48,482 bases of DNA from Scybalousia_A sp964639765 (GTDB taxonomy: Bacteria > Bacteroidota > Bacteroidia > Bacteroidales > P3): the NCBI GenBank assembly GCA_964639765.1, contig CAZXEN010000017.1:1-48482 (forward strand), in the 5' to 3' direction. A program made the position numbers and the translations under genes. How positions within the stretch are numbered: the stretch's first letter is position 1; every line of letters begins with the position of its first letter. The notes beneath the pieces are model-generated. The model had not been told where the DNA came from. It ran no database searches and saw nothing but the letters and a program-made list of their open reading frames with translations. Below, piece by piece: positions 40,914 to 48,482 of the stretch.

Positions 40914-40921
40914 CAAAATTA
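40914..40921 (-). promoter_or_regulatory. Promoter of structured RNA and HTH gene, -7 element TAATTTTG
   Basis: Minus-strand TAATTTTG plus C. Transcription would start near 40906, some 40 bases before the RNA rod. Confidence 0.6.
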
Positions 40922-40971
40922 CAAATTTTTATTTAATTGATAGTAAAAATTATTAACTTCTATCAATACAA

Positions 40972-40997
40972 AAAAACTCTTCTATATTTTAGAAGAG
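40972..40997 (-). terminator. comM terminator
   Basis: Stem CTCTTCTA / TAGAAGAG with a 5-base loop (40977-40997), followed on the minus strand by T7. Confidence 0.8.
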
Positions 40998-41026
40998 CGT
41001 AAAATAAACCTGAATACATTCACAAT

Positions 41027-42565
41027 TTATCTGCCCCATGTTTCTCTGTCAAGGCTTCTATAATTGATAGCTTCTGCCAAATGTCTGTTCTCTATTGTTG
41101 GAGAATCGTCCAAATCTGCTATGGTGCGGGAAACTTTAAGAATTCTGTCATAGGCTCTTGCTGAAAGTCCAAGCTTATCCATAACATTTTTCAGAAGATT
41201 AAGTCCTTCCGTCTTTATCTGACAAAATTCTTTCATCATTTTTTGAGTCATTTGAGCATTGCAATGAACATTCGGATAATCCTTAAACCTTTCTTTTTGT
41301 ATTTGTCTTGCTTTTAGAACCCTCTCCCTTATAACAGAAGAAGATTCTCCCGAACGTTTTTCCGCCAATTCCTTGAACGGAACAGGCACAACCTCTATTT
41401 GTATGTCTATTCTGTCTAAAAGCGGGCCTGAAATCTTGCTCATATATTTGTTTACTTGGGAAGGAGAGCAAGTGCATTCAACTGTTGGATGATTATAATA
41501 GCCACATGGACAAGGATTCATTGCTGCTACAAGCATAAAACTTGCAGGATATTCTGTAGTACATTTTGACCGTGAAATAGTTATTACTCTTTCTTCCATA
41601 GGTTGCCGAAGTACTTCCAGGACATTTCGTTTGAATTCTGGCAATTCGTCAAGAAACAACACACCATTATGTGCCAAAGATATTTCTCCAGGCTGTGGGA
41701 AGGAACCACCTCCAACCAAAGCAACATCACTCACTGTATGATGAGGAGAACGAAAAGGACGTACGGAGATTATTGAAGTATCTTTGTTCATCTTTCCTGC
41801 AACAGAATGTATCTTTGTGGTTTCCAAAGATTCTTCCAATGTCAATGGTGGCAAAATTGAGGGCAGGCGTTTAGCAAGCATTGTTTTGCCGCTGCCCGGA
41901 GAACCTATAAGAATAACATTATGGGAACCTGCAGCGGCAACTTCCATTGCACGCTTGATGTTTTCTTGTCCTTTTACGTCTGCAAAATCCAAATCATAGT
42001 TCTTCAGATTATTCTCAAATTCTTCCTCTACATTGATATTAACTCTCGGTATATCCTCCACTCCATTAAAAAAGTTGATAACCTGCTTAATGTTTTCCGC
42101 CCCAATAATTTCCAATCCTTCTACAAAAGCAGCCTCTTTGGCATTGACTTTCGGAAGTATGAATCCTTTGAAGCCCTCTTTTTTTGCCTGCAAGGCGATT
42201 GGCAATGCTCCTTTTATGGAATTGAGAGAACCATCCAAGGAAAGTTCTCCCATAATCAGATAATCTCCTATTCTTTCACTGTTTATCTGCTCAGATACCG
42301 CAAGTATCCCAAGAGCAATGGTGATATCGTATGCAGAACCTTCTTTTCTTATATCTGCAGGAGCCATATTGATGGTTATTTTCTTGCCAGGTATTTTAAA
42401 ACCATTGTTATGCAAGGCTGCAGATATTCTTTCGTGAGATTCTTTTACTGCATTATCAGGCAAACCCACAAGAGTAAAATTCACTCCTGTTTCCATATTT
42501 ACCTCAACAGTAATAGTTGTGGCTTTTATTCCCTGAATAGCACTCCCGTATGTTTTAACCAACAT
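41027..42565 (-). CDS. comM: YifB/ComM family Mg chelatase-like AAA ATPase
   Basis: A 512-residue protein: N-terminal Lon-protease-like fold (SAIQGIKATTITVEVNMETG, SAYDITIALGILAVSEQINS), Walker A IGSPGSGKTMLAKRLPSILP, Walker B GVLFLDELPEFKRNVLEVLR, NPCPCGYYNHPTVECTCSPS and the C-terminal lid LGLSARAYDRILKVSRTIAD. In Vibrio, ComM is a branch-migration helicase used in natural transformation; the family is widespread in non-competent bacteria too. Follows pepE by 13 bases. Confidence 0.95.
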   Translation of the reverse strand: MLVKTYGSAIQGIKATTITVEVNMETGVNFTLVGLPDNAVKESHERISAALHNNGFKIPGKKITINMAPADIRKEGSAYDITIALGILAVSEQINSERIGDYLIMGELSLDGSLNSIKGALPIALQAKKEGFKGFILPKVNAKEAAFVEGLEIIGAENIKQVINFFNGVEDIPRVNINVEEEFENNLKNYDLDFADVKGQENIKRAMEVAAAGSHNVILIGSPGSGKTMLAKRLPSILPPLTLEESLETTKIHSVAGKMNKDTSIISVRPFRSPHHTVSDVALVGGGSFPQPGEISLAHNGVLFLDELPEFKRNVLEVLRQPMEERVITISRSKCTTEYPASFMLVAAMNPCPCGYYNHPTVECTCSPSQVNKYMSKISGPLLDRIDIQIEVVPVPFKELAEKRSGESSSVIRERVLKARQIQKERFKDYPNVHCNAQMTQKMMKEFCQIKTEGLNLLKNVMDKLGLSARAYDRILKVSRTIADLDDSPTIENRHLAEAINYRSLDRETWGR

Positions 42566-42578
42566 AATAAAGCCTATC

Positions 42579-43295
42579 CTACATCAAAAAATTAATATCT
42601 TCTGTCAAAGAATATTCTCTTGTCTGTTTACCATAATGGAAAAGTTTCATCTTATTGTCTCTTCCTACAAGAGAAAGTTTTCCTTCTTTTAATCTCAATG
42701 CTGTTGCTTCTCTTATAGCCACAACATAAGTGTCCTGATTTGCTGCAATAAATTCATTTATACGGTCATCTCTTGTCTCTCCTCCATGTTTTGGATCCAC
42801 AAAGTCGGTATAATGAGGGTTTATCTGGAAAGGAACCAATCCCATGGTCTCAAAACTGTACGGCTCTACTATAGGCATATCGTTGGTTGTCTTCAATGAA
42901 AGTCCAGCAACGTTGCTTCCAGCACTCCAACCCATATAAGGCATTCCAGCAAAGGCTTTTTCCCTTATGGCTTTCATAATTCCTTTCTCCTGCATTTCTC
43001 TTACAAGATAGAAAGTGTTTCCTCCTCCGACAGCAATGCACTCAGCCTGCATAACTTCTTTGATTGGTTCGCTGCTATGGTGAATAGAATAAACCTCAAC
43101 GCCAAAAGTTGCATACACATCCTTGACTTTTTTCTCGTAGTTGTCGTAACCCTGTGCAAAACCTGCATAAGGGATAAACAAAACTTTCCTGATATTGTTT
43201 TCTTTGCAAAAATCTGCAATCATATTTTTGCACCAATCCAAGTATTTCTCACCTGCATTGGTGGAATTGCTTATAAGTAAAAGATTTCTCTTCAT
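42579..43295 (-). CDS. pepE: Dipeptidase E (peptidase family S51)
   Basis: A 238-residue cytoplasmic serine peptidase that cleaves Asp-X dipeptides. The nucleophile elbow is MPYMGWSAGSNVAGLSLKTT and other family parts are VGGGNTFYLVREMQEKG, FQINPHYTDFVDPKHGGETR and REATALRLKEGKLSLVG. It lies 1 base behind the membrane protein gene and 13 before comM. Confidence 0.93.
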   Translation of the reverse strand: MKRNLLLISNSTNAGEKYLDWCKNMIADFCKENNIRKVLFIPYAGFAQGYDNYEKKVKDVYATFGVEVYSIHHSSEPIKEVMQAECIAVGGGNTFYLVREMQEKGIMKAIREKAFAGMPYMGWSAGSNVAGLSLKTTNDMPIVEPYSFETMGLVPFQINPHYTDFVDPKHGGETRDDRINEFIAANQDTYVVAIREATALRLKEGKLSLVGRDNKMKLFHYGKQTREYSLTEDINFLM

Positions 43296-43296
43296 A

Positions 43297-43758
43297 TTAT
43301 TTTATGATATTAACGATTAACACACTAAAAGTTGAAATCAATGATAAGAAAACACTTATTATTGACAAAACAGTAACAATCTGGGTAAATATTCTTACCT
43401 TATGTATGCCTACAAGGTAGTCTTCCTGAACATTATTGTTAAGAGCGTTGAGAATTTTGCCGCAACCTTTGAAAAGCAAAAGACACAATGCAAAACAAAC
43501 TCCTGCTATAATCCACATAAATACAGCACTGAAAATAGAAACTCCTTTTATTGCTGCATCAAGCATTTCTTCCGAATCTTCTATTACTGCCATAAAAAGC
43601 ATACTAACGCCCATTATAAACAAAAGAACTGCAGAAACAAAACCTGTAATTGCGATGTATCTGCCCCACTTTGCTGTTGATAAAAACTCCATTTTAAGAC
43701 TTGGGGTAAGTTTTATTACTTCTTCGTTCTCATTGTTTGTATATGATATTTCTTCCAT
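43297..43758 (-). CDS. Small membrane protein (DUF5362-like)
   Basis: A 153-residue protein with three helices: YIAITGFVSAVLLFIMGVSM, FSAVFMWIIAGVCFALCLLL and IFTQIVTVLSIISVFLSLIS. The cytoplasmic N-terminus has LTPSLKMEFLSTAKWGRY and between helices two and three comes NALNNNVQEDYLVGIHKVR, matching a family annotated as DUF5362. Function unknown. First gene of a unit with pepE and comM; -7 element at 43791-43798. Confidence 0.7.
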   Translation of the reverse strand: MEEISYTNNENEEVIKLTPSLKMEFLSTAKWGRYIAITGFVSAVLLFIMGVSMLFMAVIEDSEEMLDAAIKGVSIFSAVFMWIIAGVCFALCLLLFKGCGKILNALNNNVQEDYLVGIHKVRIFTQIVTVLSIISVFLSLISTFSVLIVNIIK

Positions 43759-43790
43759 AGTAAAATTGTATTTAATTTTATTATAAAACG

Positions 43791-43798
43791 CAAATTTA
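43791..43798 (-). promoter_or_regulatory. Promoter of the 43758-41027 operon, -7 element TAAATTTG
   Basis: Minus-strand TAAATTTG plus C, 33 bases before the ATG at 43758. Confidence 0.6.
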
Positions 43799-43873
43799 CA
43801 TAATTTATTTAGTTCAAGTCCTGCTTTGCCTTAGAAAAAACAGCAAATCTTTCTTCGCAAAAGAAAAACCAAA

Positions 43874-43918
43874 TGAATAAAACGAAGTTTTTAAGGTAAC
43901 AAAACGAAGTTTTATTCA
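43874..43918. repeat. A-tract/core/T-tract module array, cluster 6
   Basis: Two cgaag modules (AAAACGAAGTTTTT, then AAAACGAAGTTTT) inside a 10-base inverted repeat TGAATAAAAC (43874-43883) / GTTTTATTCA (43909-43918). The core module is itself a small hairpin. Same module as in cluster 1, 43 kb away. It lies behind the NusG-like gene. Confidence 0.7.
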
Positions 43919-43952
43919 GTTGTTTCTTTTTGTGACAAAAAAACATCAAAAT

Positions 43953-44513
43953 TTAGTCCAAAACTTCTATTAAATCAGGTTCTACATAGGAAGCAGCGAT
44001 GGACACACCCGGTATTTCTATGACTATTCTCTTGCTTCTTTTCCCCTTAACCCTAAGAAGTGTCCCCTCTATTCCGTCAAATTGTCCTCCGATTACTCGT
44101 ACTTTTGTACCTTTCTTTAGTTCCAGATCCTCCGGTTTAAAAAATGTTATGTCATCATCAATATGAGAAGCAACAGTAATAAAATCCCGCATCTGCTTTT
44201 CTGGAACAGTCTCTATAATACGTCTTAATCCTTGCTTGCGTGTAAGAAAATAGGCTTCAAAACCTTCTCTTACCGAAAGTTCTTTTTTAACTTCTTCCAC
44301 CTGTTTTTTCTCTGCATGCACAAAAATAAGGTCCCTTATGGCTGGTTCCAGAACTTTTTCTTTCTTCCCTGCTCTCTCTTTTATTTTATATTGCATGGGA
44401 ACAAAATTCTCTATTTGTTTTGTATCCAGAAACTGTTTTATTCTCATCTCCCTTGAGAAAATAGTTTTGAGAACAAACCATAAAAGTTTCGTATCCTGAT
44501 TGTTTTGAACCAT
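43953..44513 (-). CDS. NusG-like transcription antiterminator (UpxY/LoaP type)
   Basis: A 186-residue protein: NGN domain (LLWFVLKTIFSREMRIKQFL, ENFVPMQYKIKERAGKKEKV, AIRDLIFVHAEKKQVEEVKK) and C-terminal KOW domain (LKKGTKVRVIGGQFDGIEGT, LLRVKGKRSKRIVIEIPG). Such specialised NusG paralogues in Bacteroidota let RNA polymerase read through long surface-polysaccharide operons. Here the gene is 16 bases behind glnN and no polysaccharide locus is in sight. Start chosen at 44513 (MVQNNQDTKLLWFV); the longer frame to 44579 overlaps glnN. Confidence 0.85.
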   Translation of the reverse strand: MVQNNQDTKLLWFVLKTIFSREMRIKQFLDTKQIENFVPMQYKIKERAGKKEKVLEPAIRDLIFVHAEKKQVEEVKKELSVREGFEAYFLTRKQGLRRIIETVPEKQMRDFITVASHIDDDITFFKPEDLELKKGTKVRVIGGQFDGIEGTLLRVKGKRSKRIVIEIPGVSIAASYVEPDLIEVLD

Positions 44514-44529
44514 AAATAAAGTATTGTGT

Positions 44530-46716
44530 TTATTTAGTAAACAATAACTCTCTGTATTTTGGCAATGGCCATATTTCATTATCTATTTCCATCTCCAAAG
44601 CATCTATATGCTCTCGTATCTTATCCAAATAAGGATCTACATTATCGCTGTATGCAGAGGCTTTTTGACGTGTATCATGCAAATTGTTTGCTTTTTTTCT
44701 CTCCTCGGTCATTTCAGAAACCAGATCTTTCAAAGCATCTATACGAAAAGCGATGTCCCTTACAAGGTCTTTGCGTTTATAGGAAAGCTTTTCGCATTCT
44801 TTTTTGTCAAAAACCTGTTGCAGCTTGAGAAGATTATCCAACAATCTGCTTTGATAGATAACTGCTGTAGGAACAATATGATTGATGGTAAGGTCGCCCA
44901 ATACGCGACTCTCTATCTGTACTTTTTTTGTGTATTTCTCCATTTCCACATCTACACGGCTCTCCAATTCTTTCTCGGTAAATATTTTTTCACCAATAAG
45001 TACTTGTTTTGATTGTTTGTCTTCGTATTTCAAAATAGCCTGTGGAATACTGCTGATATTGGTAAGGTGTCTTTTTTCAGCCTCCTGCTGCCATTTTTTG
45101 GAATAGCCGTCTCCTTCAAACCTGATAGACTCCGAGGCTTTCACCAATCTCTTTAATTCTTTTATTATCGCATCATCTTTGCTCAATCCTTTGTAAATAA
45201 GTTTATCAACATTGTGTTTGAAATCCTGCAATTGATGTGCCATTGCAGCATTGATAACTATCATGCTGGAAGCACAGTTTGCTGAAGAACCCATCGCCCT
45301 GAATTCAAACCTGTTCCCTGTAAATGCGAAAGGAGAGGTGCGGTTTCGGTCTGTATTGTCAAGTAAAATCTCCGGAATACGGTTTATGCCAAGCTTCAAT
45401 GCTGTCTTTTCTTCAGAAGTCATCTTATCGTTGCCTACTTTCTCCAAAGTGTCCAACATATTGCTAAGACTCTTTCCAAGGAAACAAGAAATTATGGCAG
45501 GAGGTGCTTCATTTGCTCCAAGACGACGGCTGTTTGTAGCCGTCATTATTGATGCTCTTATAAGATCTTGGTTTTTATAAACCATCATAAGCACATTGAC
45601 AATGAAAGTAAGGAAGAGCATATTGTTCTTAGGGGTCTTTCCCGGAGCAAAAAGGTTGATGCCTGTATCTGTTATCAAAGACCAGTTGTTATGCTTTCCG
45701 CTTCCGTTGATGCTTTGGAAAGGTTTTTCGTGCAGAAGTACATTGAAATTGTGTCTCAATGCAATTCTTTTCATCAAATCCATAACAAGCTGGTTGTGAT
45801 CATTGGCAAGATTTACTTCTTCAAAAATAGGTGCAAGTTCAAATTGGTTTGGAGCAACCTCGTTGTGTCTTGTTTTTATAGGAATACCTAATTTGTAGCA
45901 TTCAAACTCCAAATCTTTCATAAAAGCAGTTACTCTTGAAGGGATACTTCCAAAATAATGGTCGTCCAACTGCTGATCTTTTGCAGAAGAATGTCCCATT
46001 AATGTCCTGCCTGTAAGACAAAGATCCGGTCTTGCCCTATACAAAGCACTGTCTATTAGGAAGTATTCTTGTTCCCAGCCCAAGTGAGCGGTAACTTTCT
46101 CTATGTTTTTGTCAAAATACTTGCACACTTCAGTGGCTGCTTTATCAACTCTAAGCAGAGATTTCAGCAAAGGAGTCTTATAGTCCAGTGCCTCGCCTGT
46201 ATAAGATATGAAAACGGTAGGGATACAGAGTGTATCATCAACAATAAAAGCCGGTGAAGAAATATCCCAAGCAGTATATCCTCTTGCTTCAAAAGTATTT
46301 CTTAGACCACCTGACGGAAAACTGCTTGCATCTGGTTCTTGTTGAACCAAAACTTTTCCAGAAAATCTTTCAATAGGAGATCCATCCTTGGAAAAGTCTA
46401 TAAAAGAATCATGTTTTTCAGCAGTTCCGTCTGTCAAAGGCTGAAACCAATGTGTATAATGCGTCACTCCATTGTCTTTTGCCCAAGATTTCATGCCGTT
46501 GGCAATCAAGTCTGCCTCCTGTTTTGTTATTCCTTTACCTTCATCAATAGCCCGTTCCAATGATTCTATTGTTTCATCGGTAAGATACTTTTGCATGTTC
46601 TTTTTGTTGAAAACATGACAACCATAATAATCTGCTATATTCTTTGAAGGAGCAACAACTTCCACTGGTTTTCTTGCAGACAGTTCCTGTAAGGCAATAA
46701 ATCTGAATTTTGACAT
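44530..46716 (-). CDS. glnN: Glutamine synthetase type III
   Basis: GSIII, 728 residues, the large glutamine synthetase of Bacteroidota and cyanobacteria, forming glutamine from glutamate, ammonia and ATP. Signatures: THWFQPLTDGTAEKHDSFID, GWEQEYFLIDSALYRARPDL, TRHNEVAPNQFELAPIFEEV, HEKPFQSINGSGKHNNWSLI and NRTSPFAFTGNRFEFRAMGS, all typical for GSIII. The -7 element TATTTTTG lies at 46740-46747. Confidence 0.97.
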   Translation of the reverse strand: MSKFRFIALQELSARKPVEVVAPSKNIADYYGCHVFNKKNMQKYLTDETIESLERAIDEGKGITKQEADLIANGMKSWAKDNGVTHYTHWFQPLTDGTAEKHDSFIDFSKDGSPIERFSGKVLVQQEPDASSFPSGGLRNTFEARGYTAWDISSPAFIVDDTLCIPTVFISYTGEALDYKTPLLKSLLRVDKAATEVCKYFDKNIEKVTAHLGWEQEYFLIDSALYRARPDLCLTGRTLMGHSSAKDQQLDDHYFGSIPSRVTAFMKDLEFECYKLGIPIKTRHNEVAPNQFELAPIFEEVNLANDHNQLVMDLMKRIALRHNFNVLLHEKPFQSINGSGKHNNWSLITDTGINLFAPGKTPKNNMLFLTFIVNVLMMVYKNQDLIRASIMTATNSRRLGANEAPPAIISCFLGKSLSNMLDTLEKVGNDKMTSEEKTALKLGINRIPEILLDNTDRNRTSPFAFTGNRFEFRAMGSSANCASSMIVINAAMAHQLQDFKHNVDKLIYKGLSKDDAIIKELKRLVKASESIRFEGDGYSKKWQQEAEKRHLTNISSIPQAILKYEDKQSKQVLIGEKIFTEKELESRVDVEMEKYTKKVQIESRVLGDLTINHIVPTAVIYQSRLLDNLLKLQQVFDKKECEKLSYKRKDLVRDIAFRIDALKDLVSEMTEERKKANNLHDTRQKASAYSDNVDPYLDKIREHIDALEMEIDNEIWPLPKYRELLFTK

Positions 46717-46739
46717 TTCTCTATAAATTTTATGATCTG

Positions 46740-46747
46740 CAAAAATA
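46740..46747 (-). promoter_or_regulatory. glnN promoter, -7 element TATTTTTG
   Basis: Minus-strand TATTTTTG plus C, 24 bases before the glnN ATG; divergent to the promoter at 46802. Confidence 0.6.
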
Positions 46748-46801
46748 ACAAAAATTTTTCATAATATGTTTTATTCAATGCTTTATATTAAAAGTTTTTC
46801 C

Positions 46802-46809
46802 TATTTTTG
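46802..46809 (+). promoter_or_regulatory. Promoter of the small membrane protein-lpxB unit, -7 element TATTTTTG
   Basis: TATTTTTG plus C, 22 bases before the ATG at 46832. Its position rules out the earlier in-frame ATG at 46766. Confidence 0.65.
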
Positions 46810-46831
46810 CAGAAACAATACATTGAATACT

Positions 46832-47143
46832 ATGTTGGATTTTTTTGAAAAAGACAGTGTGCTTTCGGGTTTTTTGCTCTCTTTGCTCCTGAATATTGCG
46901 GGAGCGGGAGTGATATATGGGGTTTTATGGCTGATAAACGTGGATATTCTCTTGAACATAAAAGCCTTTCTCTTCTCTGTCCTGCCTTCTGTCTTTCTTC
47001 TTCGCTATCAGATGAAGCAAGGTAAAATCAATGCTTTCAGAGGTTCTGTACTTACTCTTGTTTTTTGCCTTCTGGGAATATTTGTTTACTTTTTGAATAT
47101 GAATATTTTTGACAATCCTTTCAATCAGAAAATAAAAATATGA
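46832..47143 (+). CDS. Small membrane protein upstream of lpxB
   Basis: A 103-residue protein with three helices (about 11-33, 40-55 and 74-92: SGFLLSLLLNIAGAGVIYG; FLFSVLPSVFLLRY; VLTLVFCLLGIFVYFL). No named family. Start at 46832 (MLDFFEKDSVL) because the promoter lies inside the longer frame. Its stop overlaps the lpxB start (ATGA), so the two are coupled and the protein may assist in lipid A or envelope work. Confidence 0.7.
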   Translation: MLDFFEKDSVLSGFLLSLLLNIAGAGVIYGVLWLINVDILLNIKAFLFSVLPSVFLLRYQMKQGKINAFRGSVLTLVFCLLGIFVYFLNMNIFDNPFNQKIKI

Positions 47144-48273
47144 AATACTATGTAATTGCAGGAGAAGTTTCCGGGGACAAGCATTCGGCATTTCTTGTCA
47201 GGAACATAAAACAACAAGACCCAAACGCAGAGTTCAGGGGTTTTGGTGGTGATTATATGCAACAGGAAGGCACAACCTTGGTCAGACATATCAAGGATTT
47301 GGCTTATATGGGCTTTATTGAGGTGGTAGCACACTTGAGAACAATACTGAACAACTTGAAATTCTGCAAACAAGACATTCTTTCCTATAATCCGGACGCA
47401 ATAATACTTACGGATTACCCCGGTTTCAATCTCAGAATAGCCAAATTTGCATACAGACACAACATAAAGGTTTATTATTACGTGTCTCCTCAGGTATGGG
47501 CTTGGAAAAAAGGAAGAATAAAGACCATCGGCAAGGTAATAGACAAACTCTTTGTGATACTTCCTTTTGAAAAAGAGTTCTACCGCCAACACAACATAGA
47601 AGTGGAGTACAACGGCAATCCTCTTTTGGACGAGGTTGCGGATTTTAAACAAAAAGAAGAGAACAAAGACCTGTTTCTCAGACAATACTCTTTGGGAGAA
47701 AAACCAGTAGTTGCTCTTTTGCCAGGCAGCAGAACACAGGAAATAAACAAAATGCTGCCTCAACAGATAAGGATTTTTGATAAATACAAGGAGAAATTTG
47801 ATTTTGTCATAGCAGGAGTAAGTACCCATAGCATTGATTTCTACAAAAACATCATCGGAGACAGAGAAATCAAGGTGGTTTTCAACGGAACCTACAATCT
47901 GTTGAATGTTTCTTCTGCTGCCATTGTGTGTTCAGGCACGGCAACTTTGGAAACGGCTCTGTTTAACATACCTCAGGTGGTGTGCTACAAGTCTTCGTTG
48001 CTTTCATACATCATTGCTGTCTACATTGTCCATATAAAACATATCTCCTTGGTCAATATCATTATGGGAAAAGAGGTGGTCAAGGAACTTCTCCAGCAAG
48101 ACTGCAACTACGACAACCTTTTGAAAGAGTTTGACAAAATCTGTTTTGACCAAGAGTATATCAACAAAATGAAAAACGACTATCAGAAACTCTATACTCT
48201 GCTCGGCTCCTGTGGGTGCTCTGAGAATATGGCAAAATATATTGTGAATGATTTGTCAGACAAAGCAAACTAA
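47140..48273 (+). CDS. lpxB: Lipid-A-disaccharide synthase
   Basis: LpxB, 377 residues, a GT19 enzyme joining UDP-diacylglucosamine and lipid X. Signatures: YYVIAGEVSGDKHSAFLV, DLAYMGFIEVVAHL, NPDAIILTDYPGFNLRIAKF, VYYYVSPQVWAWKKGRIKTI, VVALLPGSRTQEINKMLP and VCSGTATLETALFNIPQVVC. A normal full-length protein, showing the organism makes lipid A. Confidence 0.97.
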   Translation: MKYYVIAGEVSGDKHSAFLVRNIKQQDPNAEFRGFGGDYMQQEGTTLVRHIKDLAYMGFIEVVAHLRTILNNLKFCKQDILSYNPDAIILTDYPGFNLRIAKFAYRHNIKVYYYVSPQVWAWKKGRIKTIGKVIDKLFVILPFEKEFYRQHNIEVEYNGNPLLDEVADFKQKEENKDLFLRQYSLGEKPVVALLPGSRTQEINKMLPQQIRIFDKYKEKFDFVIAGVSTHSIDFYKNIIGDREIKVVFNGTYNLLNVSSAAIVCSGTATLETALFNIPQVVCYKSSLLSYIIAVYIVHIKHISLVNIIMGKEVVKELLQQDCNYDNLLKEFDKICFDQEYINKMKNDYQKLYTLLGSCGCSENMAKYIVNDLSDKAN

Positions 48274-48341
48274 GACTGCCTGTTGATTTTTTACCTCTCC
48301 GATCTGGTTTCGGCATCTTAATATTACAACATAAAAAAAGA

Positions 48342-48380
48342 AAAACGGAGTCTTGAAAAAATCAAAACTCCGTTTTCTTT
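48342..48380 (+). terminator. lpxB terminator
   Basis: Stem AAAACGGAGT (48342-48351) / ACTCCGTTTT (48367-48376) with a 15-base loop, followed by CTTTT. It forms the first element of cluster 7. Confidence 0.7.
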
Positions 48381-48465
48381 TAAAAAGAGTTGGTTTTTGG
48401 CTCTAAACTTTTGATGTTTGTGGTACAAAGAGTTGATCTTTTTTTCTAAAAATCAACTCTTTTTC
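48342..48465. repeat. A-tract/core/T-tract module array, cluster 7
   Basis: Modules with cores cggagtc, ctccg, gagttgg, gagttgatc and tcaactc. The last two form a hairpin, GAGTTGAT (48430-48437) with ATCAACTC (48452-48459), inside a 38-base stretch (48427-48464) identical to one in cluster 3. It also shares AAAAAGAGTTGGTTTTTGG with cluster 5. It runs to near the window end; only 17 bases follow. Confidence 0.8.
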
Positions 48466-48482
48466 TGCAAATAGATAAATTA

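Noticed and set aside
46766..46831. Earlier start for the protein upstream of lpxB
   Set aside because: The -7 element at 46802-46809 lies inside this extension, so it would not be transcribed.

Overview
The window looks like a chromosomal segment of an uncultured, low-GC member of the Bacteroidota, most likely Bacteroidales. The evidence is the Bacteroidota -7 promoter element (TAnnTTTG, usually followed by C) in front of most operons, a tmRNA encoding the tag GENTYALAA, the rplM-rpsI-rpsB-tsf ribosomal operon, an rnfBCDGE operon, glutamine synthetase type III, a GH97 glucosidase, lipoproteins with an acidic CGDDDD/CSDDDE start, and a NusG-like antiterminator. There is no phage, transposase, CRISPR array or tRNA.

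Layout. 1-1049: tail of a septoil-knot protein and a gene-poor stretch with repeats. 1050-3449 (minus): mreD, mreC, pcm, yidD. 3603-4408: a decayed phosphoribosyltransferase pseudogene. 4468-5927 (minus): small exported proteins. 6074-10236: ispG, argF, tmRNA and prs. 10423-13260 (minus): tsf, rpsB, rpsI, rplM with two structured leaders. 13523-17937 (minus): a glycosyltransferase, menA and a GH97 enzyme. 18242-20549 (minus): lipoprotein, universal stress protein and SUMF1 lipoprotein. 20664-25101 (minus): rnfE-G-D-C-B, with no rnfA. 25594-28303 (plus): LutA-like protein, radical SAM protein, rlmN. 28390-33879: YfcC transporter, esterase, MgtC, an OmpH-like protein and a macro-like protein. 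34007: pyrH. 34848-40281 (minus): an unrecognised six-gene cluster. 40412-43758 (minus): a small HTH gene with a structured, possibly 6S-like RNA in front, comM, pepE and a membrane protein. 43953-46716 (minus): NusG-like gene and glnN. 46832-48273 (plus): a small membrane protein and lpxB.

Two things stand out. First, the compact operon at 34848-40281 encodes, in order, a four-helix inner-membrane protein, a cytoplasmic GTPase-like P-loop protein, a bitopic protein with a long charged periplasmic linker, a secreted protein, a lipoprotein aspartyl protease (frameshifted here) and an outer-membrane-type protein. It reads like one envelope-spanning machine and I cannot assign it to a described system. 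Second, seven intergenic regions carry arrays of a short module (A-tract, 5-9 base core, T-tract) with reused cores, including a 38-base copy repeated identically 30 kb apart. The arrays occur between tandem, convergent and divergent genes, so they are not simply terminators.

Other points of interest are the missing rnfA, a short IspG, a classical ornithine carbamoyltransferase, mreCD without mreB or pbp2 beside it, two genes broken by frameshifts, and a duplicated 23-base leader in front of two neighbouring genes.
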